Part shown: positions 1-9,739 of the stretch, one piece after another | Layout: every line of letters starts with the position of its first letter | Position numbering within the stretch: the stretch's first letter is position 1 | NCBI GenBank assembly: GCA_947259175.1 | Contig: CAMYKW010000005.1 | Location: 53,147-117,146 of the forward strand | Source of the DNA: an uncultured Gammaproteobacteria bacterium | GTDB lineage: Bacteria > Pseudomonadota > Gammaproteobacteria > Arenicellales > JAANXG01 | Reading direction: 5' to 3' | DNA length: 64,000 nucleotides | Translations under genes and position numbers: made by a program | The notes under the pieces: model-generated | Told to the model about the DNA's origin: nothing | The model's database searches: none | What the model saw: the letters and a program-made list of their open reading frames with translations, nothing else

Positions 1-1307
1 AGCGCCGCGCGCATCTCGTCGACGTCGCGCACCGTCACCCGGTTCACCGACACGATCACGTCGTCCTTGCGCAGTCCCGCACTCCACGCCCGGCTGCCCG
101 GCTCGACGTCGGCAACCAGGACGCCCGCCTGCTCTCCGATGCCGGAATCATCGAACTTATTGGAGAATCGCGCGCCGGCGAGCCGACGGCTGAGCTTTTC
201 GCCTTCGATTGCCGATAGTTTCGGTTGTTCGATTTTGGCGGTAACCTTGCGTTCCCGGCCGCGCCGCACAACAGTCAATTCAACCACCTGACCGATGCGC
301 AATAATCCCACCGCGTTGCGCAAATCGGCGGCGTCCTCGACCACCTTGCTGTTGACCCGCATCACGACATCACCCTCGCGCAGGCCGGCCTTCTCGGCGG
401 GCGAATCGGGGACTATTTGCGCCACCACCGCGCCGCTGTTTTCCGGGATGCCGAATGCGCGCGCCAGTTCCGGGGTAAGGTCCTGAATGTGCACCCCCAG
501 CCGGCCACGGCGGACTTCACCGAATTCCACCAGTTGATCCTTGAGCTGCTTCGCCATATTGATGGGGATCGCAAAACCGATGCCGACGTTACCGCCGGAG
601 GGCGCCAGGATCGCGGTGTTGATGCCCACCAGTTCACCGCGAAGATCAACCAACGCGCCGCCGGAATTGCCGGGATTAATGGACGCATCCGTCTGGATGA
701 AATCTTCATAACCCTCGATGCCCAGCCCGCTGCGTCCCAGGGCGCTGATGATGCCTGAGGTGACGGTCTGATTGAGCCCGAAGGGATTGCCGATGGCGAC
801 CACGAAGTCCCCCACGCGCAGTGCGTCGGAGTCTCCCAGTCGTATCGCCGTGAGTTTGGTCGCCGGGATGCGAATAACCGCCACATCGGAATCGGGATCG
901 GCGCCGATGAGCTCCGCGGTGAAGTTGCGGCCGTCCTGCAGGGTGACGGTAATTTCATCGGCCTTGTCGATGACGTGGGCATTGGTCATCACGTAACCTT
1001 GCCTGGCGTCGACGATGACCCCCGAGCCGAGGCTCTGCGTGCGCCGCCGCCGCGGCCGCGGCTCGGGCAGATCAAAGAACCGGCGGAAGAACGGATCCTG
1101 CAGCAGCGGATTTTCGCGAATGCGCACGTCGCTGCGGGTGGCGATGTTCACAACCGCCGGGGTAATCTGCTCCAACATCGGCGCAAGACTCGGCAGCGGC
1201 TCGCCGGCAACCAGCGCCGGCAACGCGGCCCCCGCGATGGACCACGGCGTCCACGCCAGGATCAGCAAGCCCACCGCCCGCCAGCAAGCATATCGCCGTT
1301 TGTGCAT
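1..1307 (-). CDS. degQ: Do-family periplasmic serine protease (DegQ/DegP type), 3' end cut by window edge
   Basis: Periplasmic trypsin-like protease/chaperone of envelope quality control. About 435 codons are visible and the C-terminus lies beyond position 1. The start ATG at 1307 gives a short basic N-terminus and a hydrophobic signal segment (about residues 11-28). The catalytic triad is readable: His111 in TNAHV, Asp141 in DSDVAV and Ser215 in GNSGG. PDZ1 follows (about 265-355), and a second PDZ (about 385 onward, with AGLRKDDVIVSVN) runs off the window. Two PDZ domains and the family length of 450-475 residues fit DegQ/DegP. It is the last gene seen in a minus-strand run with the small membrane protein and the 5'-nucleotidase. 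Choosing DegQ over DegP is a judgement; the family is certain. Confidence 0.93.
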   Translation of the reverse strand, partial: MHKRRYACWRAVGLLILAWTPWSIAGAALPALVAGEPLPSLAPMLEQITPAVVNIATRSDVRIRENPLLQDPFFRRFFDLPEPRPRRRRTQSLGSGVIVDARQGYVMTNAHVIDKADEITVTLQDGRNFTAELIGADPDSDVAVIRIPATKLTAIRLGDSDALRVGDFVVAIGNPFGLNQTVTSGIISALGRSGLGIEGYEDFIQTDASINPGNSGGALVDLRGELVGINTAILAPSGGNVGIGFAIPINMAKQLKDQLVEFGEVRRGRLGVHIQDLTPELARAFGIPENSGAVVAQIVPDSPAEKAGLREGDVVMRVNSKVVEDAADLRNAVGLLRIGQVVELTVVRRGRERKVTAKIEQPKLSAIEGEKLSRRLAGARFSNKFDDSGIGEQAGVLVADVEPGSRAWSAGLRKDDVIVSVNRVTVRDVDEMRAA

Positions 1308-1374
1308 ATTGACTCTCTCTAGGCAGCTCAAGGTCTGTGGTTCGCCGCGAACGACACCGGCGGCGACGGCGGGT

Positions 1375-1764
1375 TCAGCGCCCACCCGCCGGCGCAGCTT
1401 TCAATAGATACCACGAATCGCGCAGCGGTAACCAGTGTCGGCCTGCCAGCGCCGGGTCCCGGGGCTGGGGTGGCTCGACATCGGGCGAAAACGCCAACAC
1501 CAGTCGCGGATTGTCTTTCGGCGAGAACGTGACGTAGGTGTCGTAGGTGGTGACCAGCGTTTGGCTCAGCGAGCCGGGAATCGGGACCTTGGCGCCGCGG
1601 CCCGGACCCAGCACCTGCCCCGCGTAATCGCGCGCCGCACCCTCGTTCATATACAGCCATTTTTCGCTGAGCGGCTTGCCTTGCCAGCAATTCTGCAGCG
1701 CGAAGAACACAACCAACAACACGGTAATGAATATCAGCAGCCGGTTCGCATTCATCTGAAACAT
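1375..1764 (-). CDS. small membrane-anchored protein of unknown function
   Basis: 129 residues with one N-terminal hydrophobic helix (about residues 9-24, LLIFITVLLVVFFAL) followed by a soluble, proline-rich domain containing YDTYVTF and LVLAFSPD, so probably an inner-membrane protein with a periplasmic domain. The true start may be the second ATG (1755, MNANRL). It begins 15 bp after the 5'-nucleotidase stop and ends 67 bp before degQ, so the three genes may be cotranscribed. No family recognised. Confidence 0.6.
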   Translation of the reverse strand: MFQMNANRLLIFITVLLVVFFALQNCWQGKPLSEKWLYMNEGAARDYAGQVLGPGRGAKVPIPGSLSQTLVTTYDTYVTFSPKDNPRLVLAFSPDVEPPQPRDPALAGRHWLPLRDSWYLLKAAPAGGR

Positions 1765-1779
1765 GGTTCGGCGTTTTTC

Positions 1780-2679
1780 CTACTCGTTGGTTACCCCGTG
1801 GGGTACATGACCTGTCGGCACGTGCTGGCGCGCAGATTCACAGTGATCCCGCTGATCGTCAAAGAATATGTCGGCGCCGAATGTGCGCAGGAACTCACCC
1901 TTGTCCATGCCGCCGAGAAACACCGCTTCGTCGATGCGAATGTCCCAGGCGCGCAAGGTGCGAATCACCCGTTCATGGGCGGGCGCCGAACGCGCGGTGA
2001 ACAAGGCGGTGCGAATCGGCGCATCGTCGGAGGGAAACTCCGATTGAATACGGTGCAACGCGCGCAGCACATCTTTGAACGGCCCCCCCGGCAGCGGTTT
2101 TTTCGCCGCCGCCACCTCCGACGCGGTGAACGCCTCCAGCCCCCCGTTCTTGAACACCCGTTCCGCCTCGTCCGCGAACAACACGGCATCGCCGTCGAAG
2201 GCGATCCGCAGTTCGTCAGTCTCATTCATTCCCACGTTTGACGGCAGGATGGTCGCCGCTGCGAATCCGGCATCCAGGGCAGACCTGACATCCAACGGGT
2301 CCGCGGACAGAAATAAATTGGCATTGAAGGGACGCACGTACCGGTACGGGCTGATGCCGCCGGTGAACGCCGCGCGGCTGATATCCATGCCATAGTGCTG
2401 GATCGAGTTGAAAACGCGCAGGCCGGTATCCGCGCTGTTGCGGGAGATCAATATCACTTCAACGCGATCGCGCTCGTGATTCAGCCGGTTCAAACGCAAT
2501 AGTTTCTGTACCAGGGGAAATGCAACACCCGGGTTGAGGACTTCGTTCTCGTGTTCGATCTGGTAACGGCAGTAGGCGTCCACTCCCTGTTGTTCGAACA
2601 CGCGATGGCTCTCCTCGAGGTCAAACAACGCCCGCGATGAAATTGCAACCACCAGCTTCTGATTCGCTGAATCCGGCAT
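1780..2679 (-). CDS. 5'-nucleotidase (cytosolic NT5C1-like family)
   Basis: 299 residues. Resembles the bacterial branch of the cytosolic 5'-nucleotidase I family (Pfam 5_nucleotid), which dephosphorylates nucleoside monophosphates. The family look comes from the N-terminal VVAISSRALFDLEE segment, EVILISRNSADTGLRV, the middle AFDGDAVLFADEAE segment (HAD-like aspartates) and the C-terminal FLGGMDKGEFL and DIFFDDQ motifs. Length matches the family. The start ATG at 2679 follows an AT-rich leader with no strong Shine-Dalgarno. It is first of a minus-strand trio ending in degQ. Substrate preference cannot be read from the sequence. Confidence 0.82.
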   Translation of the reverse strand: MPDSANQKLVVAISSRALFDLEESHRVFEQQGVDAYCRYQIEHENEVLNPGVAFPLVQKLLRLNRLNHERDRVEVILISRNSADTGLRVFNSIQHYGMDISRAAFTGGISPYRYVRPFNANLFLSADPLDVRSALDAGFAAATILPSNVGMNETDELRIAFDGDAVLFADEAERVFKNGGLEAFTASEVAAAKKPLPGGPFKDVLRALHRIQSEFPSDDAPIRTALFTARSAPAHERVIRTLRAWDIRIDEAVFLGGMDKGEFLRTFGADIFFDDQRDHCESARQHVPTGHVPHGVTNE

Positions 2680-2748
2680 ATCCTCAATAATGTCTCAGCA
2701 ATTCACAAAATGCACCTAAACATGCTCTGATTATTTCAGAGGTGCCGA

Positions 2749-2778
2749 GAAAAACGAAAATCGCACTTTTCGTTTTTC
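2749..2778 (-). terminator. probable terminator after the AddA-like gene
   Basis: A 12-bp perfect inverted repeat (gaaaaacgaaaa at 2749-2760, ttttcgtttttc at 2767-2778) with a 6-nt loop lies between the AddA-like stop (2831) and the 5'-nucleotidase start (2679). The minus-strand 3' arm is T-rich, so it could end transcription of the addB-addA unit. A second small palindrome (ctctga/tcagag) is at about 2725-2741. Confidence 0.5.
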
Positions 2779-2830
2779 GAGCTCTGATCACACCGGGATG
2801 GCTTATTCAGAGCTTCCCGAACAATACCGG

Positions 2831-5800
2831 CTACGCCCCCCGGTACGGCCACTCCCGCCAACGCCGGAGCAGAGGAAAATATAACCCAAGGCGGATCGTG
2901 CGGTCTTCCATGGCCCCGATCATGCGCGCATAGCATTCAAGTTGGGACCGGTAACGCTGCACCTCGCGATCGAGAAACTCCTCCAAGCGTCCGCCGCGGT
3001 GGGCACTGCTTTTAAAGTCCACGATCCAGCGGATACCGTTACGGTCTATGAACGTTCGGTCGATACGTATGTGCCTGACCACGCCGTCGACTACGCCGCT
3101 CAGCGCGTATTCGCTGTGCACGTCGCGGTGCGTGGCGTCGAACAGCCACCGCCCGCGCGGGTCCTCGGCGATGTCCCGTGCGACTTGCTGCAGTTGGATC
3201 AAATACGCCTGCAGCTCGTCGTCCGCGATACCGCGCGCCTTGAGCGCTTTACGCCAACGCGCGAGCTGCGGTTGAACATCGCGGTCGCCAGACGCCAGGC
3301 CTTCCCGGGTGGGCAGCTGCTGCAAGTACTCATGAACCAGGATGCCGAGTTGCCGGGTCTTTTCGCCCACCCAGGAAAACTCGATGTCGGCGCCGACCCC
3401 ACGGTCCGGCGGCGGCATGACTGCCGGCATGGGCGTGGCGGGTTCGGGGACGCGCCAATCCACCGGCAGCCGCTGCAGCGGTCCTGGCGACGTCACCGGC
3501 GTCTTGGCCGCCGGGACCTGGCGGCCACCGGCGGCCGCGAATTCCGGCTGCACCACGGGCCACAATCGGTGTAAAAAGCTTGTTACCGCGGGTGCGCCGA
3601 CCCGCCCATCGGGCAAGCTGTCAGCGGCCGCAATCAGGTGCAGATTACGGCGGGCACGGGTGCAGCCCACATAGAGCAGGCGGGCCACCTCGAAGGCGTC
3701 CTTGTCCGCGCGCAGCTGGCGCAGGCAGTCGTAGTGGGGATCGGCGCGGCGTCCGGGTCCCGGCAACGGCGCCAACAGCAGGCTTTCACCGTGCGCCGTC
3801 GCGTCCTCCTCCCACAACAGCAGCTTGGACTCTTCGTGTCGCGGCGTGCGCTCCAAGGCCGGGATAATGACGGTGTCGAATTCCAGGCCTTTGGCCTTGT
3901 GCACGGTCATGATCTGCACTGTGGCATCCGGATCGACTTCCGGCCGCACCCAGGTATCGTGCAGCGCGCGCCGCAGGGCTGAACTGTTCGCGACGCGCCC
4001 GCCGGCGTCGTGTTCGCCGAGCAATGCAAGGAAGTTATCGGCATAACCGAGCGCCCGCGGCGACACGCATGCGGGACCTCCTAGCTGCTCCCAGGTCCTC
4101 GCCACCCAGTCACGTAGCGAGCCGCGGCCGCGATGTGCCAGGGATTGCCCAATCACCGACGCCGTCCGCTCGGCGCGCTGCCGCCCTTCGGCGCCCAGTG
4201 TGGCGAGCACGGATTGCGATTGCAGCTGATCCCATACACAGCGCCCGGCGTCATCCGCCACCAGCGAAAAAAGATCCCGCAAGCTCAGTCCGCACCAGGG
4301 CGCTTTGAGGATTGCCAGCCACGCCATGCGGTCCGCCGGATTCAGCAGCGCCTGGGTCAGGGACAGCAGGTCCTGAACCACGGGCTGGCGCACCAGGCTG
4401 TCGATCTCAACACCGACGTATTCAACACCGGCGTGATTGAGCGCCGGAATGATCTCGCGCAGATGCGTTCGGCTGCGCACCAGCACCGCCACGCTATGTT
4501 GCGGCCGTTGGCGGCGGGTTTGCGTGATCACTTCCGCGACCATCCGCGCTTGTGTTACGCGTTGCGCATCCCGCAACGGATGAACGCTAACGCCGCAATT
4601 GGCGGAGGCTGCGACCGCCGCGGCGGATGGCGCGAACGTCACCGCACCGCGCCGCGCAGCGGAAGGCGTCGGCGGATGTGTATGAAAACACCGGTTGATC
4701 CACGCGACAATGCTCGGATCCGAGCGAAAATTCGCCTCGAGGCTTAGGGATTCGGTGCGCACGCTGCCCAACCCTCCCGCGACCACCTGTTCGAACAGCC
4801 CCACCTCGGCTTCCCGGAAGCGGTAGATGGACTGCATGGGATCGCCAACCAGGAACAAAGTCCTGCCGTCTTCCGGCTGCCAGCCTGCGGTCAATCGCTG
4901 CAGCAAGGCGAATTGACTGAGCGACGTGTCCTGAAACTCGTCCACCAGGAGATGCTGAATACGGTAATCCAAAGCCAACGCCAGATCGGTGGGATTATCC
5001 GGTTCCCCGAGCGCCCAGTTGGCGCGCCGATTGAGTTCGATGAAATCAACACAGCCGGCCCCGGCGAATATCACGTCGAGCTGCGCCGCCGCCAAGGGCA
5101 ACAGACGGATCAGCGACGAAACGACTTGCCATTGCTCATCGGTGTATCGCGAATCCGGTAAACGGGACACACTCCCCAACGCACAGCGGAACTTTTCGTG
5201 TGCCGCCAGCGCCTGCAGCGTATCGTGCATGCGTTGGCGCATCATCTGTGCGCGGGGCGACTTGCCGGCGGGGAATCCGTGCCTTTTGTCCACCTTCTGC
5301 CGCCAACCGCCGTCTTTGCGCAACAGCAATTCCGACAATCCCCGCCAGCGCGGCAGGTCGGCGCTGGCTGTGCCGGGGAAACCGCCACCGCCACCCCACG
5401 CGTTAAGCGGTGACGCGAGTTGCGACGGCGCCAATTGCTGTGCCGCGTATGTGGCGCACGCCACCAGTTCCTCGGCCATGGCCTCAGGCAGCACACGGCG
5501 CGCTGCCGACAGCTCACGTTCCGTCAGCTGTTCCCACGCCGATTCCAGGGAAGCGCGCCGGGCGTCGGATTCGCACTCCAATCCCCCGCCGATGTGCCGC
5601 AACCATTGGTCGCGGCGGCGCAACATCTCGACGATCAGTTCCACCGCGCGGGACACACGGTTATCCACGTGCGCCAGCAGTACGGCGACCGCCTGCGACC
5701 AGGACCGCTCGGCGCCACCGAGCAACCACACTGTACGCAGCGCAGCTTCGCGGTAAAGCTCGGAAGCGTCTTCGACTACCGACAGCGTCGCACCGGAACG

Positions 5801-6199
5801 GGATAACAGCGGGAGCTGGCTGGTCAAGGCCGCGCACAGTGCATCGATGGTCTGGATGCGAAGTCGCGCCGGATGTTGTTCGAGCCGCCAATCCCGCGCC
5901 TGGTTGTTGCGCCACGCCTCATTCGCCACCCGCCAGAGCTCCCGTTCGAATTCGTCTTTGGGGCATGGCTGCTGCGCCCGCCTCACTGCATCCAACACTC
6001 GCTCGCGCATCTCCGCGGCCGCCTTTCTGGTGAAGGTGATCGCCACCACCTCCTCGGGGTGATGGACTCGTGACAGCAATACCAGGAACCTGCGAATCAG
6101 CAGTTCGGTCTTTCCCGATCCCGCCGGCGCTTGGACGATGAACGAGGTGTGCGGATCCAGCGCCCGCTGTCTCACAGGGTGGTCCGCGGGCTTAGTCAT
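2831..6199 (-). CDS. AddA-like UvrD/Rep helicase-nuclease
   Basis: 1122 residues from ATG 6199. Superfamily 1A helicase of the RecB/AddA type, expected to process double-strand ends for recombinational repair. Walker A is at residues 24-31 (APAGSGKT). The Walker B/motif II LLVDEFQDTS lies near residue 420, and motif V/VI signatures MTVHKAKGLEF and YVGCTRARRNL follow. The C-terminal domain carries a PD-(D/E)xK nuclease motif (IVDFKSS, then QLECYARM). The longer reading frame back to 6307 was rejected because ATG 6199 overlaps the AddB-like stop by 8 bp (ATGACTAA), a classic translational-coupling arrangement. In many Gammaproteobacteria this pair is annotated only as a UvrD helicase plus a probable DNA repair protein. 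Confidence 0.9.
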   Translation of the reverse strand: MTKPADHPVRQRALDPHTSFIVQAPAGSGKTELLIRRFLVLLSRVHHPEEVVAITFTRKAAAEMRERVLDAVRRAQQPCPKDEFERELWRVANEAWRNNQARDWRLEQHPARLRIQTIDALCAALTSQLPLLSRSGATLSVVEDASELYREAALRTVWLLGGAERSWSQAVAVLLAHVDNRVSRAVELIVEMLRRRDQWLRHIGGGLECESDARRASLESAWEQLTERELSAARRVLPEAMAEELVACATYAAQQLAPSQLASPLNAWGGGGGFPGTASADLPRWRGLSELLLRKDGGWRQKVDKRHGFPAGKSPRAQMMRQRMHDTLQALAAHEKFRCALGSVSRLPDSRYTDEQWQVVSSLIRLLPLAAAQLDVIFAGAGCVDFIELNRRANWALGEPDNPTDLALALDYRIQHLLVDEFQDTSLSQFALLQRLTAGWQPEDGRTLFLVGDPMQSIYRFREAEVGLFEQVVAGGLGSVRTESLSLEANFRSDPSIVAWINRCFHTHPPTPSAARRGAVTFAPSAAAVAASANCGVSVHPLRDAQRVTQARMVAEVITQTRRQRPQHSVAVLVRSRTHLREIIPALNHAGVEYVGVEIDSLVRQPVVQDLLSLTQALLNPADRMAWLAILKAPWCGLSLRDLFSLVADDAGRCVWDQLQSQSVLATLGAEGRQRAERTASVIGQSLAHRGRGSLRDWVARTWEQLGGPACVSPRALGYADNFLALLGEHDAGGRVANSSALRRALHDTWVRPEVDPDATVQIMTVHKAKGLEFDTVIIPALERTPRHEESKLLLWEEDATAHGESLLLAPLPGPGRRADPHYDCLRQLRADKDAFEVARLLYVGCTRARRNLHLIAAADSLPDGRVGAPAVTSFLHRLWPVVQPEFAAAGGRQVPAAKTPVTSPGPLQRLPVDWRVPEPATPMPAVMPPPDRGVGADIEFSWVGEKTRQLGILVHEYLQQLPTREGLASGDRDVQPQLARWRKALKARGIADDELQAYLIQLQQVARDIAEDPRGRWLFDATHRDVHSEYALSGVVDGVVRHIRIDRTFIDRNGIRWIVDFKSSAHRGGRLEEFLDREVQRYRSQLECYARMIGAMEDRTIRLGLYFPLLRRWREWPYRGA

Positions 6200-8894
6200 T
6201 CCCATCCTCTTCGTAATCCGCGCCGTCCCGCTCGAATACGCGGCACACCGGCCGCACATCACAGTGTTGACACTCGGTGGGTGATTTCGGATCCACCTGA
6301 GCTTCACCGTCGCGTATCGCCGCGGCCAGGCGCTCGATCACCGTGCGCCACTGGCGCTGCTGTGCGGTCCAATCGCGTCCGCCGCTGAACTTGCTGTCCG
6401 CGAAAGACTGAATTCCGGGCGCCATGGCGACGGACCCCAGACCCTTGATTGTGCACTCTCCGCGCCGCACCTGCGCAAACGCAAGGGCGGAGACCGGTTC
6501 CCGCATCGACAGCAGGTACACCGGCAGTTGCGGGTCGCCGGGCCGGTCACCGAACCATTGACTCACACCGGCATTCAGGCCGGTCTTGTAGTCAAATACG
6601 ATGATCGCGCCGTCCTCGCACCGGTCCACGCGATCGGCGCGCAACGAAAACTCGACACCCGCGGCGGTAAACGAGGTCTGTTGTTCGCCGGCGACGACCG
6701 CGAAGGGGTCACGGGTCCGCTCGAGTTCGAGCCACTCTGCGATCAGCGCCTGCAAACGTTGACGTTCCAAGGCGATGAACTCGCGGCGAAAACGCGGGTC
6801 GTCTGCGGCGACCATCGGTGACAACACCCGCTGCACCTCGTCGCTGATCAAAGCACTCAAATCCGTCGACGATGCGCGCACCAGCGCGGTCTGTCCCGCG
6901 ATGCGGCGCCACACCCGGGCCAGGCATTGGTGCACGATGCTTCCCCGCTCGGCCGCGGATAAACCGAACTCGATTTCAGGAATCGATTCGGCGCCCAGGC
7001 GATGGCGGGCGAAGCCGCGAAATGGACATGCCGCCTGATCCCGAATTGCGCCGACCCCGCCGGTCAACTTTTGTGCGGGCGACAGCGGCGGACCGTGCCC
7101 ATCGTGCAAGCGCTCTAAAACCGGGCGCGCCTGGTTGATCTGACGGACATAGCCGCTGTAGTCGCTGACGCGGATCGCGCCGGGCACCGCTTCCGGCACC
7201 TGCGCAAACAGCGGGCTGAGTTCGCACGGCTGCTCGCCGCGCCGCTGCGGACAACTGACCACGACTTGCGGGGCGCTGCCGAGCAGGCGATCGGTAATGG
7301 CGGCCGCGTGCGCCAATGTCCGCTCGGCGCTCGCACCGGGCATGGCGCACCGGCGTTGCAGCGCGTACGGCAGGAATGGATTGGGGCGAACCACCGGGGG
7401 CCATTGATCATTGCTCATGCCGGCAAGCCACAGATGGGCGAATTCCATGCCCCCGGCCTCCATCACGCCCATGATCTGCACCGGGGCCGGCGACGTTTGC
7501 GGCTGGAAGACACGGGCGCGCAGCATGCGCTTAAACACCCGCAGGGCCTCGTGCATGGACAACTTCGCAGTGACCAACCCCAGGCCGGCGAAACGGACCA
7601 GCGATTCGCGCCACGCCTCGACCGCCTGGTATTCGGCGCTGTTGAGTGCGCGCTCGCCGGGCCAGCCCATCATGTGCAGGCAGCGGGCGAATAGATCGGC
7701 CCACACCGCCGGTGGCCGCAGTGCCGAGCGATCGACGCCGGCCGCCGTGACCCGGTCCAGGGATGCGCAAAGCAGCGGACATTCCCCCGGCCGCGCCCGC
7801 AGCAGGCGGTGGAGACCTTCCAGACCGATTCGTTGCAAACCGGATTTGCGCAACCGCCGGTCGAGCCGGCCGCGGACGGCGTATTCGCCGGTTCCGCCGC
7901 CGATGAACGGACTCAAGATCACGTCGGACAGGTCTTCATACGGCCGCGCCTCGGCCAGGCATGACAGTACCAGCAGCCCGTGCGCGACGATCGGGGTGAG
8001 GGCCAACGGTTGACCCAGCGACAGGTGAAACAGCCGTTGCTGCGCGGGATCACCGCCGACTCCCTGGAGCGGATGCAGGATGTTGTCGAACACATGCCGC
8101 ACCTCATCACACAGCGGAGCCAGGTCAAGAAACACCACGCCCACAGGTCCCGGTTCACCGCGCTCGAGCAACGCGCGCGCCCAGCGCGCCGCTGATTCGA
8201 TCTCATGGCTGGGATCGCGGCAACCGAGAAAACGAGCGTTTGCGGCCGGATCCGCCGCGGAAATCACACTCACGTCTATACCGCTGGCCATGAACCGGTC
8301 ACGCAGCGCCAGCTGCGACGGCGTGAGCTGGTCGAAGCCCAACCACGTGATACCGGCGCCGTATCTCCCCGCGGTTGCGCTCATCGCCCTGCCGATTCGC
8401 TCGCCAAGCTCGCTGCGGCTCAACCATCCGTGCGCATCGGTGCGTTGCAGGAACTCACGCGCATAATCGCGAAATGCCCTGGCATCCTGATTGAGGCCGT
8501 GATTGAGGTCATTCAGGTTCAGATTCCAGCCGCGCAAGAGATGCCAGGCGTTTCTTATCGACTTCGCGGTTGCTTCCACTTGCAGCAGGCCCAATTCGGG
8601 CCGCCGTTCCTGGTGTTCACGAATAATCCCTTCCCACAGCCAGAGCTCCTGTCCCTCGTCGAGCAACACCGGCAAATCCATTCCCCCGGCGCCGTCGGCT
8701 TCAAGCTCGCGCCAGCATTGCGACAACCAATCATCCCAGAACAGTACCGCCGGGGTCGGCCACACGGCAAGATCCCCGCGCTGCTTGGCGTCGGCATAGC
8801 GCTCCAGGACAAAGCGGCGCAGGCGCCGGGTCGCGGTAACCAACACGCCGCCGCGATCCAGGAAGGAGATGAGCTGGTCTAATCTCGAAGTCAC
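6192..8894 (-). CDS. AddB-like PD-(D/E)xK nuclease with probable Fe-S staple
   Basis: About 900 residues. It lacks a Walker A, as expected for the gammaproteobacterial AddB-like family (often named probable DNA repair protein), but ends in a RecB-type nuclease domain: IVFDYKTG with QLPVYLLSM downstream. Cysteines at AACPFRGFA and in the C-terminal CQHCDVRPVC match the AddB/Cas4 pattern in which four cysteines bind a 4Fe-4S cluster that staples the nuclease domain. The frame is open to 9044, but that start lies inside the methyltransferase gene. GTG 8894 (VTSRLDQL), just past the methyltransferase stop, is preferred though its ribosome site is weak. It precedes and overlaps the helicase gene; the two should act as one complex. 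Confidence 0.85.
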   Translation of the reverse strand: MTSRLDQLISFLDRGGVLVTATRRLRRFVLERYADAKQRGDLAVWPTPAVLFWDDWLSQCWRELEADGAGGMDLPVLLDEGQELWLWEGIIREHQERRPELGLLQVEATAKSIRNAWHLLRGWNLNLNDLNHGLNQDARAFRDYAREFLQRTDAHGWLSRSELGERIGRAMSATAGRYGAGITWLGFDQLTPSQLALRDRFMASGIDVSVISAADPAANARFLGCRDPSHEIESAARWARALLERGEPGPVGVVFLDLAPLCDEVRHVFDNILHPLQGVGGDPAQQRLFHLSLGQPLALTPIVAHGLLVLSCLAEARPYEDLSDVILSPFIGGGTGEYAVRGRLDRRLRKSGLQRIGLEGLHRLLRARPGECPLLCASLDRVTAAGVDRSALRPPAVWADLFARCLHMMGWPGERALNSAEYQAVEAWRESLVRFAGLGLVTAKLSMHEALRVFKRMLRARVFQPQTSPAPVQIMGVMEAGGMEFAHLWLAGMSNDQWPPVVRPNPFLPYALQRRCAMPGASAERTLAHAAAITDRLLGSAPQVVVSCPQRRGEQPCELSPLFAQVPEAVPGAIRVSDYSGYVRQINQARPVLERLHDGHGPPLSPAQKLTGGVGAIRDQAACPFRGFARHRLGAESIPEIEFGLSAAERGSIVHQCLARVWRRIAGQTALVRASSTDLSALISDEVQRVLSPMVAADDPRFRREFIALERQRLQALIAEWLELERTRDPFAVVAGEQQTSFTAAGVEFSLRADRVDRCEDGAIIVFDYKTGLNAGVSQWFGDRPGDPQLPVYLLSMREPVSALAFAQVRRGECTIKGLGSVAMAPGIQSFADSKFSGGRDWTAQQRQWRTVIERLAAAIRDGEAQVDPKSPTECQHCDVRPVCRVFERDGADYEEDGND

Positions 8895-8926
8895 TGAACG
8901 CGCGAATGTCGAGGGCGGATTCCCTG

Positions 8927-9652
8927 TCAGACTCGGGTGACTACCGCCAGTAGCCGGAATGCAGAAAACCGGCCCAGCGCCGGAAGCAGGCGTTGTTCCA
9001 GTCGCAGCGTCGGGGATACCAGGCGCTGCGGAATGAGGCTCCATTTTTTGAAGCCGCCGGACAAGGGATACGCAAACAGGCTCAATAATACAGTCTTGGT
9101 TATTCTCAGGCTTGGAAACAGGGCGTGAAAACGCCGCCGGTAGTTGCGAAACAATAAGGTCGGAATCGCCTGATTCGATGCATAGGGATCTTTGTCCGCG
9201 GACGCCACACGCGCAAAAGGATCCTGGCGCATATCAACGGTTTCGTGGTGCAGGTAGTTGTAAAAGACCCAGCTGACCGGCGTTATTGCCGGCTCCAGGA
9301 GCACCAATCTTCCCCCCGATCGCAGGGTTCGTTCGGCTTCGCGGAAAAAACCCGGAGGATCGGCGAGGTGGTGCAGCACGTCGAACATAACGATGTTGTC
9401 GAAGCTCGCTGGTGCGAACGGCAGTCGTTGCGCGTCGCAGACCGCGTCCAACCACGGGGCCGGCAGAATATCCACGGTCAACAAGTCGGCGGCGAATTGC
9501 TTCAAGTTGCCGACGCCGCCGCCGATCTCCAAGGTGGGTCCCGGCCGGCATTCATCGAGAATCAGCCGATAGTAGTGGCTGTAGATCTCCCGCAGCACCG
9601 GTTTGTTCTGCCAAACCGCGGCGAACTCCTGCAGCCTTGCGTCTATATTCAT
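8927..9652 (-). CDS. class I SAM-dependent methyltransferase
   Basis: 241 residues. A Rossmann methyltransferase with SAM motif I LEIGGGVGNL (about residues 41-50), an acidic motif II near LTVDILPA, the post-II segment FDNIVMFDVLHHL and LRSGGRLVLLEPA. The DVLHHL signature is typical of Methyltransf_11/25 enzymes acting on small molecules, lipids or quinones. Start ATG 9652. It is divergent from the methyltransferase-glycosyltransferase fusion at 9740, with only 87 bp between, so both may work on one lipid or glycan substrate. Substrate unknown. Confidence 0.8.
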   Translation of the reverse strand: MNIDARLQEFAAVWQNKPVLREIYSHYYRLILDECRPGPTLEIGGGVGNLKQFAADLLTVDILPAPWLDAVCDAQRLPFAPASFDNIVMFDVLHHLADPPGFFREAERTLRSGGRLVLLEPAITPVSWVFYNYLHHETVDMRQDPFARVASADKDPYASNQAIPTLLFRNYRRRFHALFPSLRITKTVLLSLFAYPLSGGFKKWSLIPQRLVSPTLRLEQRLLPALGRFSAFRLLAVVTRV

Positions 9653-9739
9653 GGAATCAAGCTTAGATGGAGCTCAACGCAATCGAATCGTAACTTTGCA
9701 AGCCATCGCAACAATGACAACACGCCGGAATGATATATA

